From JAJEFO01 sp022819605 (GTDB taxonomy: Bacteria; Pseudomonadota; Alphaproteobacteria; Rhodobacterales; Rhodobacteraceae): 64,000 bases of DNA. The DNA lies in assembly GCA_965221545.1 (NCBI GenBank), contig OZ244901.1, forward strand, positions 4,464,001 through 4,528,000, written 5' to 3'. Shown piece after piece: positions 1-8,828 of this stretch; within the stretch, counting starts at the first letter, position 1, and the number at the start of each line of letters is the position of its first letter. A model generated the notes under the pieces. That model saw only the letters and a list, made by a program, of their open reading frames with translations. It ran no database searches and had not been told where the DNA came from. A program made the position numbers and the translations under genes.

Positions 1-115
1 GACCGAAGACCGGTACATGGCCCCATCCTTGGAATCCGCTGCCTGGCTCGTCGCGAGCGGATCGCTGACCGATGCCGTGGACCTGCCCGCCTACGTGCAG
101 GGATCGCTGGCATGA
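1..115 (+). CDS. hutH: Histidine ammonia-lyase, C-terminal end (partial)
   Basis: Only the last 37 codons are present, read from base 2 to the TGA at 113-115. The peptide opens with TEDRYMAPSLESA and ends PAYVQGSLA, which fits the C-terminal helix of the HAL/PAL lyase family, where an acidic residue-rich EDH/EDR motif precedes the end. The enzyme would deaminate L-histidine to urocanate, the first step of the Hut pathway. Its stop codon overlaps the hutG start (ATGA at 112-115), which suggests translational coupling. The assignment rests mostly on context, because hutG and hutU follow immediately. The catalytic MIO triad lies outside the window. Confidence 0.7.
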   Translation, partial: TEDRYMAPSLESAAWLVASGSLTDAVDLPAYVQGSLA

Positions 116-912
116 CGCCTGTTGAGGTCGTGCCTGGCACCGGCCCCGTTGTACTGGGATTTCCCCATGCGGGAACCCACGTGCCGGACGAGATCAGGGC
201 GCGCCTTAACGAGCGAGGGCGTGCCTTGGCGGACACGGACTGGCATATCGATCGGCTCTATGCCGATCTGTTGCCAGGCGTGACCGCCGTTCGGGCAACC
301 TTTCACCGCTATGTCATTGACGCCAACCGCGATCCGTCGGGGGCGAGCCTGTACCCGGGCCGGAACACCACGGCACTTGTACCGCTGACGGATTTCGACG
401 GGCATGACATCTGGGACACCCCACCGACCGCGACCGATGTCGAAACCCGCCGCGCAGGCTGTCACACGCCCTATCACGAAACGCTGCAGGCCGAACTGGA
501 TCGCGTACGGAAAATGCATGGTGTGGCGATCCTCTACGATTGCCACTCGATCCGGTCCCGGATCCCGTTCCTCTTTGACGGTACGCTGCCTGACTTCAAC
601 ATCGGAACCAATCTGGGCACCACCTGTGCGGCGATGCTGCAAGACGCCGTCTCTCGGACTTGCGAGGACGCGCCCGGCTACAGCACCATCTTGAATGGGC
701 GCTTCAAGGGCGGCTGGACCACGCGGCACTATGGCCGCCCGGATGCGGGCTGCCACGCGATCCAGATGGAACTGGCGCAATCTACCTACCTGACGGATGA
801 AGTCCCGCCGTGGTCATACGACACCGGCAAGGCCGATCGCTTGCGATCCTGCCTGAAGGCAGTCCTGACAACCTTGGCCGACATGGCCCCCAGCCTTGGA
901 GCCGATCGATGA
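112..912 (+). CDS. hutG: N-formylglutamate deformylase (HutG)
   Basis: This 266-aa protein belongs to the N-formylglutamate amidohydrolase family, which hydrolyses N-formyl-L-glutamate to glutamate and formate at the end of the five-step Hut pathway. Family hallmarks are visible in order: GFPHAGTHVP near residue 17, DTDWHIDRLY near residue 40, RYVIDANRDPSG near residue 64, and YDCHSIRS near residue 140. The His and Asp residues in these blocks are the expected metal ligands. The start codon overlaps the hutH stop and the stop overlaps the hutU start (ATGA at 909-912), so the three genes look like one coupled transcript. Using HutG rather than HutF/HutI-only routes implies formate as a product. 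Confidence 0.93.
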   Translation: MTPVEVVPGTGPVVLGFPHAGTHVPDEIRARLNERGRALADTDWHIDRLYADLLPGVTAVRATFHRYVIDANRDPSGASLYPGRNTTALVPLTDFDGHDIWDTPPTATDVETRRAGCHTPYHETLQAELDRVRKMHGVAILYDCHSIRSRIPFLFDGTLPDFNIGTNLGTTCAAMLQDAVSRTCEDAPGYSTILNGRFKGGWTTRHYGRPDAGCHAIQMELAQSTYLTDEVPPWSYDTGKADRLRSCLKAVLTTLADMAPSLGADR

Positions 913-2579
913 CCGACCCACGACACAACATCCGCGACGTCTTTCCCCCGACGGGTTCTGAGATTAGCGCAAAGAGCTGGCTGACCGAGGCACCGATGCG
1001 AATGCTGATGAACAACCTGCACCCGGACGTTGCCGAAAACCCGCATGAGCTGGTGGTTTATGGCGGCATCGGCCGTGCTGCACGCACATGGGCCGATTTC
1101 GACGCGATTGTTGCGGCACTTCAAGGGCTGGAGGACACGGAGACCCTGCTTGTGCAATCCGGCAAGCCGGTGGGAATCTTCAGCACCCACAAGGACGCGC
1201 CGCGTGTCCTGATCGCCAATTCGAACCTCGTCCCCAACTGGGCCAACTGGAACCATTTCAACGAACTCGACAGGAAAGGCCTGGCCATGTACGGCCAGAT
1301 GACGGCCGGGTCCTGGATCTACATTGGCACGCAAGGCATCGTGCAGGGCACCTACGAGACGTTCATGGAGGCGGGACGTCAGCACTATGGCGGCAACCTG
1401 AAGGGTCGCTGGATCCTGACCAGCGGCCTGGGCGGCATGGGCGGCGCGCAGCCTCTGGCGGCGGTCATGGCTGGGGCCTGCTGCCTTGCCGTCGAATGCG
1501 ACGAAACCCGCGCCGATTTCCGCCTGCGCACCCGCTATGTCGACGAGAAGACCCATTCGCTCGACGAGGCGCTGGAGATGATCGAGCGCTGGACGGGCGC
1601 AGGTGAAGCAAAGTCCGTGGCGATGATAGGCAACGCGGCGGATGTGATCCCGGAATTGGCCAGTCGCGGGGTTCGGCCCGACATCGTAACCGACCAGACC
1701 TCCGCCCACGATCCGATCCACGGATACCTGCCGCATGGGTGGAGCGTGGCGGATTGGCGCGCAAAGCAGGAAAGCGACCCGAAAGCAGTGGAGAAAGCCG
1801 CCCGTGCCTCGATGAAGGTGCATGTCGCCGCGATGGTGGACTTCTGGAACCGGGGCGTGCCGACTCTGGACTATGGCAACAACATCCGGCAAGTGGCCCA
1901 GGATGAGGGCCTGGAAAATGCCTTCGCGTTCCCTGGATTTGTACCTGCCTACATTCGCCCGCTCTTCTGCCGCGGCGTCGGCCCGTTTCGCTGGTGCGCG
2001 TTGTCGGGCGATCCAGAAGACATCTACAGAACCGATGCCAAGGTGAAAGAGCTGATCGAGGATCCGCATTTGCACAACTGGCTCGACATGGCCCGGGAGC
2101 GCATTTCCTTCCAGGGGCTGCCGGCGCGAATCTGCTGGGTGGGCTTGGGACAGCGGCACAAGCTCGGGCTTGCCTTCAACGAAATGGTGAGGTCCGGAGA
2201 GTTGTCCGCCCCGGTCGTCATTGGCCGCGATCATCTGGACAGCGGTTCGGTTGCGTCTCCCAATCGCGAAACCGAAGCAATGAAGGATGGCTCGGATGCC
2301 GTGTCCGACTGGCCCTTGCTTAACGCGATGCTGAACGTCGCAAGCGGAGCCACCTGGGTGTCGCTGCATCACGGTGGCGGGGTCGGCATGGGATTCAGCC
2401 AGCATTCCGGCATGGTCATCTGCTGTGACGGTACGGAAGATGCCGACCGCCGCATCGCAAACGTCCTTTGGAACGATCCCGCCTCGGGGGTCATGCGGCA
2501 CGCAGATGCGGGCTACGAAATTGCTCTGGAATGCGCCCGCGAGCAGGGACTGAATTTGCCCGGAATTCTGGGAGCGTGA
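909..2579 (+). CDS. hutU: Urocanate hydratase (HutU)
   Basis: This 556-aa cytosolic enzyme converts urocanate to 4-imidazolone-5-propanoate using tightly bound NAD+ as an electrophile. The dinucleotide-binding stretch TSGLGGMGGAQP is near residue 165, the conserved TDQTSAHDP block near residue 260, and FPGFVPAYIRPLFCRG, carrying the conserved Cys, near residue 345. The length matches the family (about 555 aa). The ATG at 909 overlaps the hutG stop. An in-frame extension to 810 exists but lies inside hutG and is not needed. No hutI or hut regulator follows, so they must lie elsewhere or upstream. About 190 bases without a gene separate it from the convergent M24 gene. Confidence 0.96.
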   Translation: MTDPRHNIRDVFPPTGSEISAKSWLTEAPMRMLMNNLHPDVAENPHELVVYGGIGRAARTWADFDAIVAALQGLEDTETLLVQSGKPVGIFSTHKDAPRVLIANSNLVPNWANWNHFNELDRKGLAMYGQMTAGSWIYIGTQGIVQGTYETFMEAGRQHYGGNLKGRWILTSGLGGMGGAQPLAAVMAGACCLAVECDETRADFRLRTRYVDEKTHSLDEALEMIERWTGAGEAKSVAMIGNAADVIPELASRGVRPDIVTDQTSAHDPIHGYLPHGWSVADWRAKQESDPKAVEKAARASMKVHVAAMVDFWNRGVPTLDYGNNIRQVAQDEGLENAFAFPGFVPAYIRPLFCRGVGPFRWCALSGDPEDIYRTDAKVKELIEDPHLHNWLDMARERISFQGLPARICWVGLGQRHKLGLAFNEMVRSGELSAPVVIGRDHLDSGSVASPNRETEAMKDGSDAVSDWPLLNAMLNVASGATWVSLHHGGGVGMGFSQHSGMVICCDGTEDADRRIANVLWNDPASGVMRHADAGYEIALECAREQGLNLPGILGA

Positions 2580-2773
2580 CGGCCACCGGCACTGGCGGGC
2601 CTTGCGGCGCGTTCGAAATGCCGATGGTCTCGAAAGCCTCATGGCATGCAGCGGCCCGAGAACAAGAGGTCACGCGCGACCGCATCACAGGTTTCGGGTC
2701 GGGCTTGCACGGCAAGTAGGCGCCAAGCGTGCGGCCATGCATGACAGCGCCTTGAAATTGACAGGCGTGGCCC

Positions 2774-4033
2774 TCAAACTTCTTCCCAAGGGAAGCTGTC
2801 CAGCCGTTCGGCCCCGTCTTCCGTGATCAGAACCTGGGTTTCGAGCTTGACGCTCTCTGACCCTTCCTCGCCGATCAGGCTTTCAATGCAGACTACATGG
2901 CCCGGTTCGAACTGCCCGGACATGGCGCCTTCGTCGAAGTCCACATGCAACGGTACCACTGGCCATTCGTCAGCCATGCCGACACCGTGCAAGGCCAGCG
3001 AGTAGCGGTAGTCCACATGCCTCGCCGGTATGCGCCAGCTCTTCGCGTTGAACTCTTCAAATGACAGGCCCGGTTGCAGCAGCGCCAAATTGTGATCGAT
3101 CTGGCTCAGCGCTGTGGAATAGAGCCTCCTTTGCCGGTCCGTCATCGGGGAGTAGCCACACGTCCAGCTGCGCGACAAGTCCGCGCAATAGCCATAGGGC
3201 CCGATCATGTCGGTATCGAACGAGATCATTTCGCCGGACTGGCACGAGCGGTCCGAACATTCCTTGTACCAGGGGTTCGTGTTGGGCCCGCAGGTCAACA
3301 GCTTGGTCTCAAGCCAGTCGCCGCCCGAACGGGCGTTCTCGAAATGCAGATGCGCCCAGAGCTCGCGTTCTGTCACCCCGGGGCAGGAGTGGTCATAGAT
3401 CCGCGCCATTCCTGCCTCGCAGACGCGAATGGTCCAGCGCATCAGCCTGATTTCGTCGGCAGACTTTATCGATCGAGCCAATTCGGTCAGTTCGGTGCCT
3501 TCGACGTATTCCAGCTGGCGCTCCTGAAGGGCCAGCAGCGGCGCGCCGTCCAGCTTGTCGATGGCGATACGCCTGTTTCCTCCGCCATGCACTTGCAGCA
3601 ACTCCGTGATCTCGTCCGCCCAACGCGCCGTGTGCAGGAGCGATTTGTCGCCTTTGGCCATGAACATCCACGAGGTGGAGTTCCGCAGATCGTCGATTCC
3701 CGGCAGACCGTCATTGAGGTGCTCGCAGCCCCTGAACTCGAACATGACCGCAGGGCCATCTGTCAGAATCAGCGCATAGCGCATCGGGTTGTGCGCCGTC
3801 CAAACCTGCATGTTCGAACTGTCGAAGGCGTAGCGGATATTGATCGGATCGTACAGCAACAATGCCGCGACATCGGCCTTCGCCATCGCCTCGCGAAACC
3901 GACCGAGCCGATAGGCGCGGGCCCGTTCCAGCACTTCCGGCGGGACCGGACTGATCAATGGCCTGTCTGCGCCCTCGCTGTTCAAATAGGTCAGCTTGCG
4001 CTCGTCTCTGAAAAGTGGCGGCATGTCGGTCAT
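2774..4033 (-). CDS. M24-family metalloenzyme closely resembling DMSP lyase DddP
   Basis: This 419-aa protein has the creatinase/prolidase (M24B) fold: an N-terminal domain to about residue 175, then the pita-bread domain. It resembles the marine DMSP lyase DddP rather than ordinary Xaa-Pro peptidases. The blocks YDPINIRYAFDSSNMQ (61-76), GPNTNPWYKEC (249-259), ISFDTDMIGPYGYCADLS (270-287) and HGVGMADEWP (349-358) parallel DddP as I recall it. All six metal ligands have plausible counterparts (D273, D275, D285, H349, E384, E398), and so do the DddP catalytic Asp (D355) and the nearby Tyr (Y344). DddP cleaves dimethylsulfoniopropionate to DMS and acrylate. The N-terminus is shorter than in the characterised enzymes (about 445 aa), so this may be a paralogous clade with another substrate. 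It lies 52 bases downstream of the 2OG oxygenase on the same strand. Confidence 0.7.
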   Translation of the reverse strand: MTDMPPLFRDERKLTYLNSEGADRPLISPVPPEVLERARAYRLGRFREAMAKADVAALLLYDPINIRYAFDSSNMQVWTAHNPMRYALILTDGPAVMFEFRGCEHLNDGLPGIDDLRNSTSWMFMAKGDKSLLHTARWADEITELLQVHGGGNRRIAIDKLDGAPLLALQERQLEYVEGTELTELARSIKSADEIRLMRWTIRVCEAGMARIYDHSCPGVTERELWAHLHFENARSGGDWLETKLLTCGPNTNPWYKECSDRSCQSGEMISFDTDMIGPYGYCADLSRSWTCGYSPMTDRQRRLYSTALSQIDHNLALLQPGLSFEEFNAKSWRIPARHVDYRYSLALHGVGMADEWPVVPLHVDFDEGAMSGQFEPGHVVCIESLIGEEGSESVKLETQVLITEDGAERLDSFPWEEV

Positions 4034-4085
4034 TTCTGTGCGGGCCCCTCGGCGGGCCAGTGATTGCTGTGCAAGTCAGTCGGGG

Positions 4086-4874
4086 TCACGCTGAGCGACC
4101 GTAGAACCCGATCCGCTCCTCTTCCGAAAAGGTGACGCCGGGCTTGTCGTAGTATGAAAACACCGCGATGATCCGCTCGCGGCCTCCACGGATCTTGCTC
4201 ACGCGATGCGGAGTGTTGATGCCGCGAAATACGTTCAGGGTGCCAGGTGTCGGCGTGATGACCCGCAGATCCGGGTCCTCGTTCCGCAAAAGCATGGCAA
4301 CGCCGTCATAGTTCGGATTGTCCGCAGTGCGCAGATCGGTACGGTACTCGAAGTCTCCGCCAGCTTCCGGTGCCTGCAACAGCAGCGTCGTTGTAAACTC
4401 GGAGCGGTCGAAGTGCCAGTTCAGCGTTTCGCCCTCAAAATAGGCCATGACATTGATCCGAGCGAGCGGGTCATCCATGGTAAAGAGCGCCGGCTTGCCC
4501 ATTGTCATCGCCAGAAAATCCACCAGCGGCGGCCAGGCGTAGATCTCGGTGACGGGGTTGGCGCCCAGTTGATCGGCGCACAGCGTGTGGTTGACGGTCT
4601 GAAACTGTGTCAAGGCTGGATGATCCGGAGCCAGGTCCGGCAGCTCCTTCTTGAAATAGATGTTGTGCCTCCGGCTGTGGGTAAAGCTGTCGCTGGCCAT
4701 GGTCGGCTTGAGGTCATCGGCGGCGGCCTGCGCGACCTCCGGCTTCAGAAACCCTTCGAGATTGTACATGCCGTGTGCGGCCAGTTCGGCCCGGCACCGA
4801 TCGAACAAGGCTTTGCATTCATCGCTGTCGGGTCGGTCGATGGGATAGGTCTCAAGATCAAGCAAGTGCTGCAT
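4086..4874 (-). CDS. 2-oxoglutarate/Fe(II)-dependent oxygenase, HalD/ArpA-like
   Basis: This 262-aa protein is a double-stranded beta-helix dioxygenase. The facial triad is visible as H154 and D156 in LNWHFDRSEF, and H223 in TPHRVSKIRGGRER, with an Arg just downstream for 2-oxoglutarate binding. The region resembles proteins often labelled HalD/BesD-like. True halogenases replace the Asp with Gly, but here Asp is retained, so hydroxylation (or demethylation) is more likely than halogenation. The ATG at 4874 is preferred over an upstream TTG at 4895 because AGGGGA lies at a good distance before it. It is the first gene of a probable two-gene unit with the DddP-like enzyme. The substrate is unknown, possibly a free amino acid or betaine. 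Confidence 0.8.
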   Translation of the reverse strand: MQHLLDLETYPIDRPDSDECKALFDRCRAELAAHGMYNLEGFLKPEVAQAAADDLKPTMASDSFTHSRRHNIYFKKELPDLAPDHPALTQFQTVNHTLCADQLGANPVTEIYAWPPLVDFLAMTMGKPALFTMDDPLARINVMAYFEGETLNWHFDRSEFTTTLLLQAPEAGGDFEYRTDLRTADNPNYDGVAMLLRNEDPDLRVITPTPGTLNVFRGINTPHRVSKIRGGRERIIAVFSYYDKPGVTFSEEERIGFYGRSA

Positions 4875-5262
4875 TCCAATTTCCCCTGGCGACAATGAGA
4901 CGAAATTGCTGGGTCTTCACAACAAGAAATGGGGTCAATTGGCAATGCGCCGCCCTGAATTTTTTCTAATTTTGCTTTCGGGGTCTGCTCGGATTTGGCG
5001 CGACTTCATCAACCGGCCTGATCATGTCATCCGGTTCCCAATGTCGATCCGTCGCGCTGGCTTCAATGGCCGGGGTAACTCGCGGCAATTGATGAATGCG
5101 GCAAGCACACGAGATTGCGGTGATCGTCATGGACGCGTCATTTCGGGCGAGGCGCACACGGTGCCTGGTTCCGATGAAAGAGATGCCGTGAAATTTGGAT
5201 TCGGCAGGGAACATCGCGGGGCTTCGTCGTCCCGCGCCGGACCGATGCAGCGAAGGCTGGCC
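4875..5262. other. Intergenic region, no gene recognised
   Basis: About 390 bases separate the oxygenase start from the end of map. It must contain the promoter of the oxygenase/M24 pair, but no clear -35/-10 pair or operator palindrome stands out. Short open frames on both strands encode low-complexity, Arg-rich peptides without recognisable features. Confidence 0.5.
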
Positions 5263-6075
5263 TCAGCGCCAGGTCGGGTGAAACTTGCCGGCCGGAGACA
5301 ACGTGAAGATGTCGCAGCCGTCATCGGTTACGCCGACCGAATGCTCGAACTGCGCGGAGAGCGACTTGTCTCTTGTGACGGCCGTCCAGTCGTCTGCCAG
5401 GATCTTGGTCTCGGGCCTGCCCAGATTCACCATCGGTTCAATCGTGAAGAACATGCCCGGCTCCAGGACAGCGCCCGTTCCCGGTCGTCCGAAATGCAGG
5501 ACGTTCGGCGGGGCATGGAACAGGCGCCCGAGACCGTGGCCGCAAAAGCCCTGCACCACGCTCATCTGGTGTGCCTCAACGTAGGACTGGATGGCATGCC
5601 CGATATCGCCGAACGTGTTGCCTGGCCTGATAGCCTGGATTCCCTTCATCAGTGCGTCGTGAGTGACCTGGATCAGGCGCTCCGCCCTTCGGGACATGCC
5701 GCCCGCAACGTACATCCGGCTCGAGTCGCCATGCCAGCCGTCGACGATCACGGTCACGTCAACGTTCAGGATATCCTTGTCCCTGAGCAGCTTTTTCCCG
5801 GGGATCCCGTGACAGACGACATGGTTGACGCTGATGCAGCTTGCATGCTGGTAGCCCTTGTAGCCGATCGTGGCCGACGTTGCGCCAGCCTCGTCTATCA
5901 ACCGCATGATCGCCCTGTCGATTTCGCCTGTGGCCATGCCAGGTTCCACCAGCGGAGCGATCTCGTCCAGAATGTGCGCGGCAAGTGCACCCGCACGGTG
6001 CATGCCGGCAAAATCCCCGGAATCATGAATGCGAATGCCGTCCTTGGTCAGACGGCCCCTGCTGGAGTCGTACAC
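5263..6075 (-). CDS. map: Methionine aminopeptidase, type I
   Basis: This 270-aa enzyme removes the N-terminal methionine from nascent proteins. The five metal ligands of the family appear in order: Asp in NVDVTVIVDGWHGD (two Asp), His in GFCGHGLGRLFH, Glu in FTIEPMV and Glu in QFEHSVGV. The substrate-pocket His lies in ASCISVNHVVCHGIP. I place the start at the GTG at 6073-6075 (VYDSSRGRLTKDG), preceded by AAGGA at 7 bases. A longer frame from a TTG at 6141 would run into sfsA and adds residues that are not conserved. sfsA lies 56 bases upstream on the same strand, and the pair is common in Rhodobacteraceae. Confidence 0.95.
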   Translation of the reverse strand: MYDSSRGRLTKDGIRIHDSGDFAGMHRAGALAAHILDEIAPLVEPGMATGEIDRAIMRLIDEAGATSATIGYKGYQHASCISVNHVVCHGIPGKKLLRDKDILNVDVTVIVDGWHGDSSRMYVAGGMSRRAERLIQVTHDALMKGIQAIRPGNTFGDIGHAIQSYVEAHQMSVVQGFCGHGLGRLFHAPPNVLHFGRPGTGAVLEPGMFFTIEPMVNLGRPETKILADDWTAVTRDKSLSAQFEHSVGVTDDGCDIFTLSPAGKFHPTWR

Positions 6076-6131
6076 GGGACATCCTTCCCCTTCTCGCCAG
6101 CCATATAGTGCTTTCCGGGAAAAACCGCCAG

Positions 6132-6857
6132 TCACCTGCAATCTGCGACTTGTTCAAGAACCGGCAGTTCGGAGGCGAATTCCACTCCGTCCCGCGTGAT
6201 CTTCGTTCCGTGGCAAATCGCCTCCACGCCGGCCGCACTGGCGCGGTCGAACGCGGCACCGTAGTTGGGATCCAGATCACGAGCCAGGGCAAACCCGGCA
6301 CAATCCGTCCGCTGCACGACATAAAGCATCGCCGCCCGACATCCTTCCGCCACCATCACCGAAAGCTCGGCCAGATGCCTGGCCCCACGTTCGGTCACGC
6401 AATCCGGGAATTCCGCCAGATCGCCGGTGCGGTTCAGATGCACGTTCTTCACTTCCACATAGGCGTCTGGCAAACCTGGCTCCGTTAGCAGAAAGTCCAC
6501 GCGGCTGCTGGCACCGTAGGGCACTTCGCGCCGCACATTCCGGTAACCGGCAAGACCTTGCACATGTCCGGCAGCCAGTGCCTCGGCAACGATCCGGTTC
6601 GGCACCGATGTGTCGATGCCCGCGAGATGGCCGCCTGGCAATTCGACCAGACGCCATCCGAATTTCAGCTTCTTCCTCGAATCGTCATTGGGTTCAAGCC
6701 AGACTCGCATGCCCTCTCCGGCAAGCCCCAGCATCGACCCCGGATTGGGGCAATGCGCCACCACGGTGCGACCGTCCTTCTCCAGTTCCACGTCCGCAAG
6801 AAACCGTTTGTAGCGGCGGATCAAGCGGCCCGGCACCAAAGGCGTTTGAAAGCGCAT
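6132..6857 (-). CDS. sfsA: SfsA family protein (sugar fermentation stimulation homolog)
   Basis: This 241-aa protein has the usual SfsA length (about 235 aa). Typical blocks are FLADVELEKDG, VVAHCPNPGSMLGL near residue 33, RVDFLLTE near residue 118, YVEVKNVHLN near residue 132, and FPDCVTERGARHLAEL near residue 147. The D..E.K arrangement resembles a PD-(D/E)XK nuclease-like fold. E. coli SfsA binds DNA and stimulates maltose metabolism genes, but its molecular role is poorly defined. The ATG at 6857 begins MRFQTPLV, and upstream codons in the same frame have no conserved features. It is divergent from the molybdopterin-domain gene starting at 6905, so the 47-base gap holds both promoters. 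Confidence 0.93.
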   Translation of the reverse strand: MRFQTPLVPGRLIRRYKRFLADVELEKDGRTVVAHCPNPGSMLGLAGEGMRVWLEPNDDSRKKLKFGWRLVELPGGHLAGIDTSVPNRIVAEALAAGHVQGLAGYRNVRREVPYGASSRVDFLLTEPGLPDAYVEVKNVHLNRTGDLAEFPDCVTERGARHLAELSVMVAEGCRAAMLYVVQRTDCAGFALARDLDPNYGAAFDRASAAGVEAICHGTKITRDGVEFASELPVLEQVADCR

Positions 6858-6904
6858 GTCTCGGGCCCTATACCGGCATGGGGAGCGGGACAAGGACAGA
6901 CTCC

Positions 6905-7636
6905 ATGGCCAACCCAACCGCCGCCATGCTGGTGATCGGCGACGAGATACTTTCCGGACGTACCCGTGACTCCAACATGCATCACCTTGCCGGCAGGCTG
7001 ACCGAGGACGGAATCAATCTCACGGAGGTGCGCATGGTTGCCGATGACCGCACGGCAATCGTGGAAGGAGTCAGGGCGCTTGCACGGAAACACGACCACC
7101 TCTTCACTTCGGGTGGAATCGGGCCGACGCATGACGACATAACGGCTGACTGCGTGGCCGAGGCAATGAACGCCTCCATCGATGTCCGCCCGGATGCGCG
7201 GGCCATCCTGCAGGCGCACTATGATCGGCAGGGCATCGAAATGAACGCGGCCAGGCTGCGCATGGCACGGATCCCGGACGGCGCCACGCTGATCGACAAC
7301 CCGATCTCCGCGGCACCGGGGTTCACGATCGGGAACGTCCATGTCATGGCAGGAGTTCCGGCAATCTTCGAAGCAATGGTCGCGAGCATTCTGCCCATGA
7401 TTGCGGGCGGTGACCCCGTGCTCTCGGAGAGCGTACGGATTGATCGAGCCGAAGGTGACATCGCCGCCCGATTGAGCGAACTTGCAGAGGAATTCGCGAA
7501 TCTGAGCTTTGGCTCCTACCCCTTCCGGCAGGACGGCCGGTACGGCGCAAATGTCGTAATCCGGGGCATCGAGCCCCAACAGATCATCCAAGCGACAGCC
7601 CGGTTGCGTGCCGCCTTCGGAGACGATGCGTCGTGA
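6905..7636 (+). CDS. Molybdopterin-binding (MoaB/Mog/CinA N-terminal-like) protein
   Basis: This 243-aa protein consists of one MoCF/MPT-binding domain. It opens with AAMLVIGDEILSGRTRDSN and has the signature TSGGIGPTHDD near residue 63, both typical of CinA N-terminal and MoeA/Mog-type domains. The C-terminal nicotinamide-nucleotide amidohydrolase domain of full CinA is absent, so CinA itself is excluded. The single-domain proteins are usually annotated as competence/damage-inducible protein A-like without a proven function. The ATG at 6905 is chosen because the open frame upstream overlaps the divergent sfsA gene. The stop overlaps a GTG (GTGA at 7633-7636) in the next gene. Confidence 0.88.
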   Translation: MANPTAAMLVIGDEILSGRTRDSNMHHLAGRLTEDGINLTEVRMVADDRTAIVEGVRALARKHDHLFTSGGIGPTHDDITADCVAEAMNASIDVRPDARAILQAHYDRQGIEMNAARLRMARIPDGATLIDNPISAAPGFTIGNVHVMAGVPAIFEAMVASILPMIAGGDPVLSESVRIDRAEGDIAARLSELAEEFANLSFGSYPFRQDGRYGANVVIRGIEPQQIIQATARLRAAFGDDAS

Positions 7637-7770
7637 CAACACCTGCTGCAGGAATTCCGAATGCCGTGCGTGACGACGCAACGGCGCCTGCGCACTCTCC
7701 CAAAGATAGGCTGCGAGCGTATGGCGATGTCCGGGCCGCCAAGCGGCAAGCATGCGAGCTGGGCCGCCTT

Positions 7771-8706
7771 GTGAGACTTGCGCTCTCCATGTGCCTTGTC
7801 GTTGCAGCACCGGCGTCAGCACTTGAGCTTGCGCTTCCCAACTCGGTGACTGTCGCCGTCGAGACGAGCGATGCCGCAAGCGTCCGCCTGCCCGAGTCCC
7901 CCTGGTCACCAGGCACCGTCGTTCCTGGAACCGAGGGTGCAATCCGAAAGACGGTGCTTCATCTGCCCGATGTGCAATGGTCGACGCTCCAGCTCATCGC
8001 ACCGCTTCGCGCCGTGCTGGAAGAGGCGGGATACGTCCAGGTCTTCTCCTGCGCGGACGCCGAGTGCGGCGACTTTGATTTCCGCTTTCAGCTCGATCTG
8101 ATCGGCGAACCGGACATGTATGTCGATCTCGGGAACTATCGCTACCTTCTGATGCGGCATCCTTCGAGAGATCCTCATTCCGTTGCCCTGGTCGCGTCGC
8201 CGACAACCAGCGCAGGCAACATTCACATCACCGAGATTTCCAGCGCACGCTTTCCCGAAGTGGAACCGGAGGCGAAAGACGTGGAGACGGAAACGGAAGA
8301 AGATGCGGAAGATGCCACTCAAGTACCGGGCACCCTGGTTTCGACCATGCTGGAAAGAGGTCACGTGGTGCTCGAATCGCTGGAATTCGGCTCAGGATCT
8401 GCCGAACTGGGCAGCGGGCCGTACCCTGCGCTGGCGGAACTCGCCGCCTGGCTGGTGGACAACCCGTCGGCCCGAATTGTTCTGGTGGGGCATACCGACG
8501 CCAAGGGGTCGCTTGAGACGAACACCTCTCTGTCGCAAAGGAGGGCGGAAGCCGTTGCGGACCGACTGATCAAGGCGTTCGGCATCGACCCGAATCGACT
8601 CGATGCCGTCGGTGTCGGATACTTGTCGCCGGTAGAATCGAACCTGACGGAGGCGGGACGTACCGCGAACCGTCGTGTGGAGGCAGTCCTGGTTTCCGTG
8701 GAATGA
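7771..8706 (+). CDS. OmpA-family outer membrane/periplasmic protein
   Basis: This 311-aa protein has a C-terminal OmpA-like peptidoglycan-binding domain (last 110 residues). It contains SAELGSGPYPALAELAAWL, VLVGHTDAKGS, LSQRRAEAVADRL and TAGR/ANRRVEAVLV-type elements that bind diaminopimelate. A clear Sec signal peptide follows the GTG at 7771 (MRLALSMCLVVAAPASA-LEL), which is why I prefer that start. A GTG at 7633 overlapping the previous stop would add 46 residues before the signal. The middle region is unique and includes an acidic Glu/Asp stretch near residues 215-225. It probably anchors the outer membrane to the cell wall. The specific role is unknown. Confidence 0.88.
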   Translation: MRLALSMCLVVAAPASALELALPNSVTVAVETSDAASVRLPESPWSPGTVVPGTEGAIRKTVLHLPDVQWSTLQLIAPLRAVLEEAGYVQVFSCADAECGDFDFRFQLDLIGEPDMYVDLGNYRYLLMRHPSRDPHSVALVASPTTSAGNIHITEISSARFPEVEPEAKDVETETEEDAEDATQVPGTLVSTMLERGHVVLESLEFGSGSAELGSGPYPALAELAAWLVDNPSARIVLVGHTDAKGSLETNTSLSQRRAEAVADRLIKAFGIDPNRLDAVGVGYLSPVESNLTEAGRTANRRVEAVLVSVE

Positions 8707-8828
8707 CATTGCGTCGCGGATGCCCGTGCCGACATTGAGTGGTGAGAGCGCGCTTCACCCCGCTGCCGCGTGACACTTTCTGTGGCGGCGTGCTATGCGT
8801 TGCACATGTTTTGATGGAGGAAATCACC

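Noticed and set aside
786..2642. 618-aa open frame on the minus strand opposite hutU
   Set aside because: It is an antisense shadow of a GC-rich gene; the + strand encodes an unmistakable urocanate hydratase and the shadow has no family features.
4086..4874. BesD/HalD-type halogenase
   Set aside because: The metal-binding motif is HFD with Asp present; halogenases need Gly or Ala there to bind halide.
6905..7636. Full CinA (nicotinamide-nucleotide amidohydrolase)
   Set aside because: Only the MoCF domain is present; the C-terminal amidohydrolase domain is missing.
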